DNA of 64,000 nt from Periplaneta americana (lineage: Eukaryota; Arthropoda; Insecta; Blattodea; Blattidae): positions 69,139,001 through 69,203,000 of the forward strand of contig NC_091124.1 of NCBI RefSeq assembly GCF_040183065.1, in the 5' to 3' direction. Below the pieces are notes generated by a model. It ran no database searches, had not been told where the DNA came from, and was given only the letters and a program-made list of their open reading frames with translations. The stretch's first letter is position 1; each line of letters begins with the position of its first letter. Positions 53,030-63,720 of the stretch are shown one piece after another. The position numbers were made by a program, and so were the translations under genes.

Positions 53030-53265
53030 TCTGTCACTCAACACAAATTTGTAGGCTGAAAATGAATGCTCCACATCCACTGAAGTAACAGAAGCTTATT
53101 TCGATTTTGACACTAGTTGGACAGGAATGTTACATTGTAAATCCGTGTTCTTCCCTGATAGGATATCTGAAATAGTACGCAGGTCCTTCAGTCCTACATT
53201 TCTCTGCAGAACTTGCTCCAGTTTATCCCGTACTTTATTTACAACAGAACCAAGAACACTTCTGG
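53030..53265 (-). pseudogene. hAT transposase C-terminal remnant
   Basis: The minus strand reads NKVRDKLEQVLQRNVGLKDL, then RTISDILSGKN, then after a stop VTSVDVEHSFSAYKFVLSDR. These align with [20 protein letters not shown]...[20 protein letters not shown] of the intact transposase at 44179-45663, including the conserved Glu-containing dimerisation motif. It is a relative that has lost its N-terminal half and has internal stops. The element ends are not certain. Confidence 0.8.
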
Positions 53266-53983
53266 AATTTAAAATACAAATTTTCGAAATAAAAATGGGT
53301 GTTTTGACCTATTAGAGATATAATATACGGTACTTAATAAGTCAAAATAGACTTTGTCGTCAAAATAGGCATTTTTAGGTGCTATTAAAATACCAATTTT
53401 AGGCATAGTTTTATATGAAACGTGTACTTGCAAGTTTCTATAAACTTATCTTTTAAGGATTAAAATAGGTTTTTACCTAAAATCCGAAGTCTACTTATTA
53501 GTGACAGTGTCCTTTTCTAGGATTAATCCACAAAACTTAAATAGGGTAACTTATTGGTATGGTATCTCTTTTTCATATTCACATTGGCTGTGGCATATAA
53601 TGAAAGATCCGTCTACATTGTACCAATATGATGATGAGGATTAATAAACCAGTTGGTTGGATGTCATTGGGGAAATGGAAGTATCCCGCGAAAATCTGCC
53701 CCTGTCAATTATCTATGCCAGTACATCACAAACTCCACTTCGAATTGCTGGGATAAATGAACCATTTTTATTGTAGGCTAAATTATTTGAAGAATTTGGT
53801 TCATTATTAACATCTACGAATCTATTCAGCTGAAAATGATGCACATGAAATCTATCCACCATTATTTCAAATATTGACATCTTATTTTTATAAATTTATC
53901 CAAAATGGCATTTAATCGAAGTTCCTATAGATGAACTTTTACATAAAATAGAATACCAAAATATGCAATTTTATTGTAAAAAC
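53266..53983. other. Spacer, possibly subterminal part of a dead hAT
   Basis: It contains repeated AAAATAGG/TTTTAGG motifs around 53340-53490, similar in style to hAT subterminal repeats. Terminal inverted repeats are not firmly placed. Confidence 0.35.
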
Positions 53984-54697
53984 CAGCGTTTTTCAACCGT
54001 TTTCAGCATGTGGCACACTAAAGGTGTAATTTAAAATCCCACGGCACACTCATATAATCTAAATAACTGATTCCCAATCAGGGGGGGGGGAATTTTGAGC
54101 GTTTTAGGAAGGAATGAGCGCTATAAAATACAAATAAAATGATATGAATGTACGGTATATGCATTTTCTACAGTCAATTGTTGTTTAATATTGTCTGTTG
54201 TATTCAACATCGAATTTCACGAGACCGTGGAAAAACTAACACGAAAGCATTGTAGATACATCATGAAGGCCAAGATCTAGACAATTCATGCAATAAGTAT
54301 TATTCCGCAGTATTATGAGTTTCTCGAGACAGTTTTAGATAGTGAGCAGGCTGTATTTTATCCAACCAAATTCTTGAAATCTTTGAATCCACAAGCATTG
54401 CTACCACATAACTTGCTTTCAACTAGTTAATATATAAAATAAAATATTATCAATTTTATATCCATTATTTTTAGGCAACATAAGAGAGGAATGAAGTGTG
54501 ATCAATAGTGAAAGGGCGCATGGGGCAAAAAAGGTTGAGAAGAGAAACAAAATACACATTATTCACAAATAGAACGGACACACTTTCTTGCATTTTTATT
54601 TGAAGTAAGGCCTATATGATAGAAATGTAAAATTTAATGTCAGAAAATTATTACATACAATATTAAGCCTTGGTTTTTCTGAATTTGTTATTTAGGG

Positions 54698-54761
<64 letters not shown>

Positions 54762-55091
54762 ACATGTTTTGGCGAGGTATTTAATGTATGATATATTTTT
54801 TCTTTTATAAGGACAAGTAAATTACGATATTTTAAAGTTTAGTGTGTTATTCTAACTTTACTGATCTGGTAACTCTAGCTGGGTGTCAGCCATTCTCTTC
54901 TGTGCCACTCGCACACCTACACTGTATTTACTGAATGCTGACTTGTGGCACATTCACTGAAAGTTGGCTCTTGTGGACTCACTTTCTTTACTACTATTTT
55001 CACTTTTATTTTTCCAATTTTTGCTATTATAACCTTAAATTACTGTTTTCATTTTCTCGCAGCACACTGGTTCAAAATGGCTGGTACAGAC
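53976..55091. mobile_element. Diverged hAT-like element, 1100 bp
   Basis: The left end CAGCGTTTTTCAACCG and the right end, read in reverse (CAGCCATTTTGAACCAG), are imperfect inverted repeats in the CAGxGxTTxTCAACC style of hAT elements. The flanks GTAAAAAC (53976-53983) and GTACAGAC (55084-55091) agree at 6 of 8 positions. The element would be 53984-55083. It has no recognisable coding and contains a long (AT)n tract. Confidence 0.55.
54701..54757. repeat. (TA)n microsatellite
   Basis: About 28 perfect units within the diverged hAT-like element. Confidence 0.97.
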
Positions 55092-55199
55092 CATAAGCCT
55101 CAACAATGTTTTATAATGATCTGCAGACCACTACGTAATCCAATTGATTGAAAAAGTGTTAGTTATTACGTAATCGTTTAGAATATAAAAAGATCCATA

Positions 55200-56060
55200 T
55201 TAATTACCAGTGGCGTAGCGTCAATGTAAGCTAAAAAGCTTAGCTTCCCCAGTTAATAATAATTTCACAATAAACCTGCAGTTTATGGAGAAAATTATTT
55301 ATTAATTTTAATAGAATTTATATTTACGGTTAAATATTGTGATGCGGCAGCTCAGGATTATTTGTGATGCAGCAGTAAACAAGAAGCCTGCACACACCAG
55401 CTTCCAAGCAGACCGGTTTCTTCTGTGTAATCCACCCCGCAGATTTTCCATCCCTTTTAAACTATCCTAGCCGCAAGGCTCGAAAAGAAGCTAGCTTTAA
55501 CATTCAAAATAAGTACGAGTAGTTTCCGAGTTATCCCTATTCGTCAGTTGTGTTCAGTTGAAGTGTTAGTGTGCATTGTGGCTGATATAATAAATAATGA
55601 GCGAAATAACAGTTCCTGACAATAATTTACTTGAATTTTTTAGGACAATTGTATTATCACGACTGACTTACGAACAAAAGTGTGACTTAAAAACCAAATG
55701 ACCGACTCCCTTGCTGTCAATGAAGGACGCAACCAAAAGACAGACTCATACTTACGTAATGATACTAATATTGTGATTTCTCTAAGTATGACAGGGAGTG
55801 AGCTAATGTTATACGTATACGTGTCTATTTGTTAAGAGATATGTGTAAACAGTGAAATCGTATTTTATTACGTCTCATTTGAGGTCATGCCTTATTGGTG
55901 TTACTTACGATGTCCCAACCAATCTTCGACTGCTGACTTGACATTGACTACTATTTATTTAAAAACTGTATTTTTGTAATACGTTTTCTCATATTGCATG
56001 AAAGACAACTTGAGTTAGCTTCCCCTGCTCAAAATTTCATGCTACGCCACTGTTAATTAC
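55200..56060. mobile_element. hAT element, 845 bp, deleted
   Basis: The element is 55208-56052. The ends read CAGTGGCGTAGCGTCA on the left and CAGTGGCGTAGCATGA on the reverse strand at the right. It is flanked by an exact 8-bp duplication TTAATTAC (55200-55207 and 56053-56060). The subterminal AAGCT..AGCTTCCCC blocks are mirrored. It carries only a short N-terminal transposase piece. Confidence 0.93.
55597..55698 (+). pseudogene. Short N-terminal transposase-like frame
   Basis: ATG 55597 opens MSEITVPDNNLLEFFRTIVL then SRLTYEQKCDLKTK before a TGA stop. A following block (RPTPLLSMKDATKRQTHTYVM-like, out of clear frame) resembles the region before DUF4371 in ZMYM-type hAT proteins. The rest is deleted. 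The assignment is by style and position inside a hAT element. Confidence 0.4.
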
Positions 56061-56465
56061 TTTAAAAATAATGCACTAACAGTCGATTAAAGGTACAGAA
56101 AGAAGTGGCATATGTATCAAATCAGTCACTTAGGACAGGCCTGCACAAGGTTTGCGCTCTCTGAGCCGGCTCACAGCTCATGAGCAGAATGCAGATATTA
56201 TAGTAGGTAGCAGGAATATTGGCGGATGGAGGTATACCCCTTCATACTAACCCAACCCACGTTCCACCCCTACTTTAGCTGTAAACGTTCTTCGAAGGGT
56301 CGCTTCCGAAACATCTTTCACTCCTCGCTACATAACCTAAAGTCTATAACATCGAAATAGTGTTTATATATAAACACTGTCTGTGTGTCAGTATTTAGTG
56401 CAATTTCTGTGCGCAGCATTATAATTATATCATTAAACAACAGCACATGTGAACACTTCATTTGC

Positions 56466-57360
56466 TATAACCAAAGCTCGGAACTTGGGGACTTGTGTCT
56501 TTGCACGTGACTAAGCGACCGGACTTCATGTCAACAAACTCCCGCTTCCAGCACGGAGGTACTGTCAGGTCTGCTACAAAAGTGGTTTGTGGCTGCAACA
56601 ACATATTGATAATATTATGGTAGGTTGAAACACGTAATTTCATAGAATATATATAATAAAAATAAACATGAGACATATATCAAATTTACTGTTCTGCTGT
56701 GTACATTTTATTACAGTGTATGACTACCTACATTCGAAGATTTTTCGGTAGTAGACTTAAAATACTGATTTTTTTCACTGTTACTGTTTTCTGTTCGATT
56801 TTCAGCAGTTGCTAGCTGATCTCGTATCTGAGAAAGATAAGTATATCCTAAATTTTTCTCGAAAATAGTTTTCAATTAGTGTGTCACTACTAGGGCAGGT
56901 CCCTCTACGTCTCGATCCATGGCTATGGACAGATTTTTTTACAATTTGAGGGACTGCAATGCCTTTCAATGAATTCCGTTTCCAGCCTCTAGTTTGTGTG
57001 TGGCACAACTTACAAAATATAAACTCTCCATTCGAAAAAAATTATGTATCTCCTCCGAATTCTCCACGAAATTCTGTATCTAAAATTAAAAAAAAAAATG
57101 TATTTTCAAACTTCTATAATACCCATTCGAATAACACGTATTTTCTAATTCCTCAAACAGACCGTTTACCTTTAATTCTCTGAATGCCATTGGCTTCGAC
57201 ATAACAGTTTCTTCGTCCGTCTTCCTGTCATTAGTTGTGGCCACTTTCTTAGTATATACGACTGTCCCTGAGCACTTGCAGCGTGAGCTTTGTGTACGTT
57301 GTACCTGTAACCTTACTCATGCACACGACACAAGTCCCCAAGTTCCGAGCTTTGGTTATA
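56466..57360. mobile_element. Nested element with 34-bp perfect inverted repeats
   Basis: TATAACCAAAGCTCGGAACT and the following TGGGGACTTGTGTC (56466-56499) are repeated exactly in inverse at 57327-57360. If the target is TA, the element is about 56470-57356 (887 bp). It includes a minus-strand frame described next. The superfamily is not settled; a TA target would suit Tc1/mariner, but the interior is not a Tc1 transposase. Confidence 0.8.
56802..57230 (-). CDS. Unrecognised open segments inside the nested element
   Basis: Two open minus-strand segments are separated by stops and a frameshift near an A/T run at 57083-57095. One, upstream, contains VATTNDRKTDEETVMSKPMA and FRELKVNGLFEELENT. 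The other (57030-56802) contains FSNGEFIFCKLCHTQTRGWK and ends SFSDTRSASNC-stop. The FCKLC pair suggests half of a zinc finger such as a BED type, but no matching His pair is seen. A gap of this kind could also be an intron. I do not recognise the protein. It may be a remnant of this element's own protein. Confidence 0.3.
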
Positions 57361-57430
57361 ACTTATAATACAAACTACTGGTACACAATATGCGACATGA
57401 TTTTATACCTATTATACTGATATCGAATAG

Positions 57431-58036
57431 CATTCGTATTTTGAGGTGAATGAACTAAGAAAATCAGTTGAATTCATATCTTCCAAGTTCGACAGTCTTA
57501 GAGAGGAATTGGCGCACACAAGACATGAACTCAACTCCACGCAGGAGGAGATGAAGAAGCTAGTGCAAGAAAATGACCATCTCAAACAGGAAGTGAGTGA
57601 TCTGCAGCAATACACACGCAGAGACAATATAATGCTATTTGGAGTTCCGGAGATCGATGAACAATCAACTTACGAAGTCATTGACCAAATATCGGAGGTC
57701 ATATGTGATAGTGAATTGGTGCAACATGATGTAAGCGTAGCACATCGCATACCATCCAGGCCAGGGAAGACGCGTCCTATTGTCATCCGCTTCACAAGGA
57801 GTAGAAGTCGTGATGAATGGCTCCAGCTGTTCAGAAATGAGGCCAAAAATGATGGCAGCGGTCCTGGGATTGCGACAAAGAAAGTCAACAGGGACCTTCC
57901 GGCAGGAAGAATCACAGCAGGTGACCAAATGACAGCAGTGACCAGAGACCTTTTGAACAAAAGAAAGGTTGCAAGAAAAGATGAAGTCAGTCCCGTGAGT
58001 AAAATCACTGGTGTTGTCGATGTAAATAATTTGTGA
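57431..58036 (+). CDS. LINE ORF1 protein fragment (coiled coil + RRM-like)
   Basis: A plus-strand frame open from a stop at 57428-57430 to TGA at 58034-58036, about 200 codons. No ATG stands at its beginning, so the 5' end is truncated. The first ~55 residues are a heptad-rich coiled coil (EFISSKFDSLREELAHTRHE...). Next comes DLQQYTRRDNIMLFGVPEID, the start of the RRM-like domain of LINE ORF1 proteins, then VAHRIPSRPGKTRPIVIRFT. ORF1p of this type binds its own RNA as a trimer and is needed for retrotransposition. The C-terminus is shorter than usual. Downstream, a frame from 58091 (MASDTILNKIHQ...KIFHLNL) resembles the start of ORF2 just before the endonuclease and stops at 58249. It is probably a dead LINE piece inserted in the hAT element. 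Confidence 0.75.
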   Translation, partial: HSYFEVNELRKSVEFISSKFDSLREELAHTRHELNSTQEEMKKLVQENDHLKQEVSDLQQYTRRDNIMLFGVPEIDEQSTYEVIDQISEVICDSELVQHDVSVAHRIPSRPGKTRPIVIRFTRSRSRDEWLQLFRNEAKNDGSGPGIATKKVNRDLPAGRITAGDQMTAVTRDLLNKRKVARKDEVSPVSKITGVVDVNNL

Positions 58037-58894
58037 ATAGTATTGTGTCGGTACCCAGGTTTTATTTTATATAATATAATTGACTTAACAATGGCTAGTG
58101 ATACTATTTTAAATAAAATCCATCAGTGCAAATTTAATAATAATAATAACAACAACAATAACACAATGGTTTTTAACGATTTACTTCACTGCAATGAGTA
58201 TATTGCCAATATTCTAACAGATCTTAAAATATTTCACTTAAACTTATAGTGACCTAATTCCTGTTTTCCTCATTCTCTTAATAACCAGAATTTCAATCAC
58301 ATATTACGAAAAATTTAATTTGTTGTATTAATTAAAGTTTTTTTTTAAGTATTCGTAAACACTATAAATAATTCCTTTCGCTTGGCTCTGCGTATCCGCT
58401 CCCTTTTAGACATGTCGCTCAACTAGGCACAGAAGCAATTCTACTGTTAGTATTGAAAATTACAGTTTGAATATGTACACAGTGAACAGACAACAGCTAC
58501 GATGACTACTCTCTCAATACCCAACGATTGGCTTGCAAGCAACTACACCCGAACGCATCGACACACTGCCAGTCAGTCATCCCAATGGACAGGTCAGAAG
58601 AGAGGGGGTGATACGTGCAAAAATGTGCTAAGTACGACCCGCCAATATCTTTGCTCCCTACTATAGCTGCGCTCTGTATAAGGGTGGACTGGAAGAACGG
58701 TTGATCTCGTACAAAATATACACAAAAGGAAGTACTATTACGAGTGCTTATGAAATGAATTCCCGTTCAGTGTTTGCAAAACTATGTTGGACTATTATTA
58801 ATTAATAAAGAAATATTTATTTTACAGGAGTAATAGAAATTCTATAGCTACTTAAATGTACAATATCATTTTGTTATATTTTTATTTATCAGTA

Positions 58895-59230
58895 CATAAA
58901 AACGAGGTTTTATGCTGTTGGCAGCTGAAAGGAACAGTAGCCTACTGATCATAATGAAAATCAGTTACAAATGTTCGCTGTCTGCCTTTATTAAAGTTGA
59001 TTGTAGAAAACAGTTGCTCACAAATATAAATGTTGAGCCAAACATAGCAATCATTTTCACAGCCAGCCTGTGTAGTCGTGGATATTATTGTTAAGGTTTA
59101 GTCTTGTAAACTCAACCAGGCTAGTAGTATTATTCAAACGATCTTTAGCCCTTAGGTCACATTGAAGATCAATAAGTTCGAGCTGTAAATCGTTAAATGT
59201 TATGTTCCTTCTTTTAGATTCCTCCGTACT
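58895..59230 (-). pseudogene. hAT transposase C-terminal remnant (ZBED5/GTF2IRD2-like)
   Basis: The minus strand reads ESKRRNITFNDLQLELIDLQ then CDLRAKDRLN near 59095-59222. After a frame change it reads RLAVKMIAMFGSTFIFVSNC then FLQSTLIKADSEHL near 58970-59075. These fit the F...LQ.ELIDLQ.D and A...M..MFGSTY.CE..FS blocks of hAT transposases related to ZBED5 and GTF2IRD2-like genes. Stops and shifts show it is dead. It lies by the right end of the 56136-59448 element and is probably that element's own gene. Confidence 0.75.
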
Positions 59231-59456
59231 GTACTGTAGCAGTAGGTAAGCAACGTGAAACAGTTACTGAGAATAGGCCTACACACTGCACTCCACTAGA
59301 TAGCTGAGTGGTCGTTTCCTTCTCCTCTACCTATAGCAAGTCTATGTCATTCTGATGTATCTTCCTCTCAGTTTCGGCGAGCTGTATATACCGCTCTCCC
59401 GCTCCAAAGGAGCGTGCACGCTCGTTGAGCATTGTTTGTGCAGGCCTGACTTAGGA

Positions 59457-62337
59457 GGTAGAGCAAAAAAGTGATATAACGACACAAGCTGTCCTAAATA
59501 CTATCTTCTCAGAAGAGGTAAAAAATTGGACTTTTTCTCTTGCTTTATTAAATAAAGAATTTACAATGTTTCGAAGATTGACTCTGGCTTCGTAACAACT
59601 AAATAATATGCTTGAGTGCCTTAGTCTTTCACTTGAGGACAAAATTAGTGCCAATCTTTGAATGATGTGAATTCCTTATTTATTAGTAGCAATGGAAAAG
59701 TCCAATCTTTACCTCTTCTAAGCAATACACCATTGCTTTCTGTTTGTTTCTCTATTAAATCACTGTTTTCTCAGATGATTTTTCATTTCTCACTACACCG
59801 ACGATCATGGCAAGGGAAATCAATCACTTAATTCTTTCACAACTTATTCCCTGAGCAGGTCACTTGTTAGTTTGGTAGCATTAAATTACAGGCTTCTGTT
59901 TTGAATTGTATGAGTAATAATGTGAAATAGGCAGAGAATGAATGGAAAAAGAATATTAGGAGAATGGAATTTTGACAATATGACAAATATAATGAACTCT
60001 TATAGTTTTATTTACTAATAAATTATATATCGAAGTTTGTCATTTGTAATAACACCGTTTATTAACTATTTTCTCCTTAGTACTCTCTTTGTTCCTCTCT
60101 CACTTTCCCTCATTAAACTCAGACACATGTATATTCGCAGAAAAAGGAAAACATAGGCGTTTCATTTTTGTTTATTGTATAACAAATAGTTACACATAGG
60201 ATTCTTAAAAATATACTACAAAAATATTTTGATATGAATGCCAGCAACTGTTATTATCACAATGTTAGAAGTGAGAGTTCATTACTGTGATATTTAGCTG
60301 TAAAATTAATTCTATGTTCGTTTTCAATTAATCAGTTTTCCTCATTAGATTATAAAGGAAACTGAATCAATACTGACTCGTGAAAAAAAATAAAAAAAGA
60401 CAATACATACTTTTAGCAATTACATAATATGATATGGAATTGATAAAGCTCACAAAATTCATAACACGATTTAATTAGGAATAAATAATAAAAAAGTATT
60501 TTCAATAAAAAATTCAGCACATTTTTAGCCAGCCAATAAAGTTAAAGTTGTAGTATGTTTAACAGCAGAATTGTTTCATTAAATAGTACAAATAATATTT
60601 TTACAAGAACATAATGTGTGTGTGAATAGGTAAAACATACTTGTACTCTGACACACGTTAGTTTCATAAATTAAAAAAAGAAATTAAAGAATACGGTACT
60701 TAGGCAATTGACTGTAAAACATTTATAACAATATGCACTCTTATGTACATGATGATCAGTTTTACAAAACTTAACAAAAGGAATTTGACTAAATAATGAA
60801 ATCAGATAATCTCAAAGGCAAATTTAGACACATTGTGGTGTATCAAGTCTCGAAGAATTACAGTCACATTAAATGTTATGTATGATATATGAGACATTTT
60901 CAATATAAAACTGTAATCCACAACATTTTTTACATGCATTATGCATGCTTCAATACGGCTATGAATTAATTATTTATAGGGTGAATACATGAATAAGTGG
61001 GCCTGATCATAAACTATTTTTTTTTTTTTTTTTGTGATCATATGTTTGTGTTATTCTACAGATAGGGACACAAATTTTATATTTCCTGTATGTTGGCAAG
61101 AGTTTAATTTCTTACCGTTTACTCCAAACAGCTCAATCTCTTTGTTGGTTGGTGCAGAGAGTGTAATAATATTGAAGCCTTCAACAACTTTCAACTGAAG
61201 TAAGCCACACCTGTGATAAAACTTTACATAATAATTGTATATCACACTAATTTAAGGGTGGGGGAATAATAATAGCTCAAAATGTACAGCTGAATTCCTA
61301 CCACAGGCATGTCATGTTGTTCGAAGCTCCGAAGATCTTGAAGTTGAGTTAATTCTGAAGAGAGTAAATTGCTGTGCAATTGTTATACTTCTGATAATGG
61401 ATTAACCCTATATATAATTCGATAAGTTAAAAATTAATAGTTTCAAACGTTTAAATTTTACTTTGTTCTCTTTGTGCACCAAGTCAAAATTTCTAATAAA
61501 ATATGTGATTCCTTACTCAATCTTTTACCGTTTGGGACAAAGATTAGGGTTGTATGATGGCAAAATGGTTGTCTCTGACAACAAATATTTTCTGCTCTCT
61601 AACATCTACTTATTTCTACAATGAGCAAGAATATGTGAATACTATTAAAGACAGGAATTGCAGTCAGATTCCATGCAAACACTGGTATATTGTTGTTCCT
61701 TTGTTAGTCCGGTAGAATTTTGAATGCCTGTAAAATTGGTACCGATATTTTATATATTATCATTTCATGATATGTGCGATTAATTTTCTTGATGTTAATA
61801 ACGTTTTGCACCTTTGGCGGCTGTCTAGTTCGCCATTTCCTCACTATGGCACTGTTGAAAAGATCTTAAAGTTAGGATCCTTCTTTAACATGAAATATCA
61901 TAATAATCTGAATTCGTAATATATAGGTACCGTACCGGTATATTGATTCACCATTTGTCAAGTCTGAATTTCTATTGTAAAGCTCCTTTATGACATTATG
62001 CAACAAGATGAGTAGAAAGAGAAATTTTCAAACACTAATCAATGCTGTCAAGAAAATGATGTGACTGTCTGTCTTTCATAAAGGTATATTTTATAAAGTT
62101 AACTTTCAACTGGCCAATATTTCAGGACTTAAACACGTTCTTCACTTGTTAACCACAAAAGTTGCATTATGATTCCATTATTTTGAACAGTTCCTTAATA
62201 GTTATATCACAGTCCACTGATATTTCCATTATTTTTACAACATGCTAAACACAGTTCGTTTGAATAACTGCCATGACTTCTTAACACTTAAAAATGCATA
62301 CCGTACTTTATAGGCATAGTTATCATGTTGCTGAAAG

Positions 62338-62389
<52 letters not shown>

Positions 62390-62992
62390 GATTCACACAC
62401 ACAAACTTTCAAAAAACACCATTTTGAACGTCAATGAAGAGTTTTTTTTAACGTACCTAGTATTTACTTACTCCATTCACACAGTATTCATTCACATTTT
62501 TTACAATAATATACATGGAATTATTAAGCACACAGTTTCTTTGCACTCTATATCCATACAATCTGTGCTCTTAATTCAGGAGTAGTATAGCATTCTTTCA
62601 CATTTGGTTACTTACCTATATTTCATTGTATTTTTATTAATACTTGATATTTAATCACCTGAGTACCTACAGAGTTAAGATTGACAGGTGTAATGAAATT
62701 ATATTTTCAAGTAACATATGTCAATTTTACAAAGTAATTCTTCTTATATTATCATATAAGGCTTACTGAATGCTTCCATGTATCTCAACTGAGGATACAT
62801 AACAGCTCAATACTCGACAAATATATACCGTACCTGGTAATGTTAAAACAGCAATTATGGTAACGGAGCCCTGAATGACGTGCAAAATGCATATTGCATT
62901 TAACCTTCTTCTAGACAATGTAACAGTTACGTCTTGGTAGATGATTTTACGAGTAATAATTTTCTTATTTATATATATAAAAATGTAAATAT
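59457..62992. other. AT-rich spacer
   Basis: No transposon or gene recognised. It holds a T-run near 61017-61034, a TACCGGTA at 61933 and a (CA)n tract. Confidence 0.5.
62342..62384. repeat. (CA)n microsatellite
   Basis: About 21 CA units; the Thr/His frame is an artefact. Confidence 0.96.
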
Positions 62993-63720
62993 TACAAGGG
63001 AGGATCGGAAAGTAAAGCACAATTATTTTACAGAATACTATTTTGGTTAGGACGTTCAAATTTGGCAGATAGTTAGTTTGAATCTTACGCTACAGACAGC
63101 AATGATTCAATTGGATGTCACCCTGGCGAAACGAGCTGTAACTACTGAGTAAAAATGGCGCATTTTCTATTTGTTCACTTGTGAAGGGCAGCGAGGTGTA
63201 GTTTTTTTTATTATTTTTTTTTATTATTTTTTTCTCTCGAAAAACGAAAAATTCGAGTGAAATCCACAAGAAAATAATGGCGGTGTGTGGCGCTTGATTG
63301 TCTGGACCATAGCAACATCTCCAGGTGGTGTGGGTTCTTCAAAGAAGTTTGCCGATGAAGCACGTTCCAGCCGACCAGTGACCGCTGCAACACCACCCAA
63401 TGTCAGAGGCATCATTAAGGCGCAATCACCCACCCTACAGTCCAGGCCAATGAAGAAATTCTTAGGAGGACAATGCTTTGGTTCAGATGAAGAAGTGAAA
63501 TCGGTCGTTCACAGGTGGCTATATGCCCAAAAAACGGAGTTTTATAAACGAGGTGTACTGAATATGGTGTCACGATGGGAGAAATGTGTCGAAAGACTTG
63601 GTTTCAATGTTGAAGAATAGGTAAAACCTGTAGCTTTCTCGTACATTATTTCATTTTGCTTACCTATGAAATACGTTGCCACAAAAATTATTGTGCATTA
63701 CTTTTTTATCCACCCTCATA
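62993..63720 (+). mobile_element. Internally deleted mariner element
   Basis: The element is about 62995-63718, flanked by TA on both sides (62993-62994, 63719-63720). Imperfect inverted ends read GAGGATCGGAAAGTAAAGCA on the left and, in reverse, GAGGGTGGATAAAAAAGTAA on the right, continuing to a shared CACAATxATTTT block. It keeps the outer parts of a mariner and lacks the centre of the gene. Confidence 0.85.
63285..63620 (+). pseudogene. Mariner transposase, central domain deleted
   Basis: The plus frame begins without an ATG (the first codon of the open stretch shown is GTG) and ends with TAG at 63618-63620. Its first half has KFADEARSSRPVTAATPPNV, matching the linker after the mariner helix-turn-helix (DxARSGRPxTxxTxxNV). 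Its second half has FLGGQCFGSDEEVKSVVHRW then LYAQKTEFYKRGVLNMVSRW and EKCVERLGFNVEE-stop, the usual mariner C-terminus. The DD34D catalytic centre between them is missing, yet the frame is kept across the junction. It cannot be catalytic. It could at most bind or interfere with an active relative, which is speculation. Confidence 0.8.

Larger units (their letters stand above)
56128..59456. mobile_element. Large composite hAT element, 3313 bp
   Basis: The element is 56136-59448, with both ends reading CAGGCCTGCACAA inward and an exact 8-bp duplication ACTTAGGA (56128-56135 and 59449-59456). Inside are a nested element with 34-bp inverted repeats, a LINE ORF1 fragment and a decayed hAT transposase on the minus strand near the right end. 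A second inverted pair (56191-56225 and 58639-58670, GCAG-TATAGTAGG-GAGC-ATATTGGCGG type) suggests another inserted or rearranged copy inside. Confidence 0.88.

Noticed and set aside
57412-58008. Minus-strand frames opposite the LINE ORF1
   Set aside because: Shadows of the plus-strand ORF1, which has the coiled-coil and RRM-like motifs.
62325-62585. 86-codon frame with His/Thr repeats
   Set aside because: Generated by the (CA)n microsatellite.
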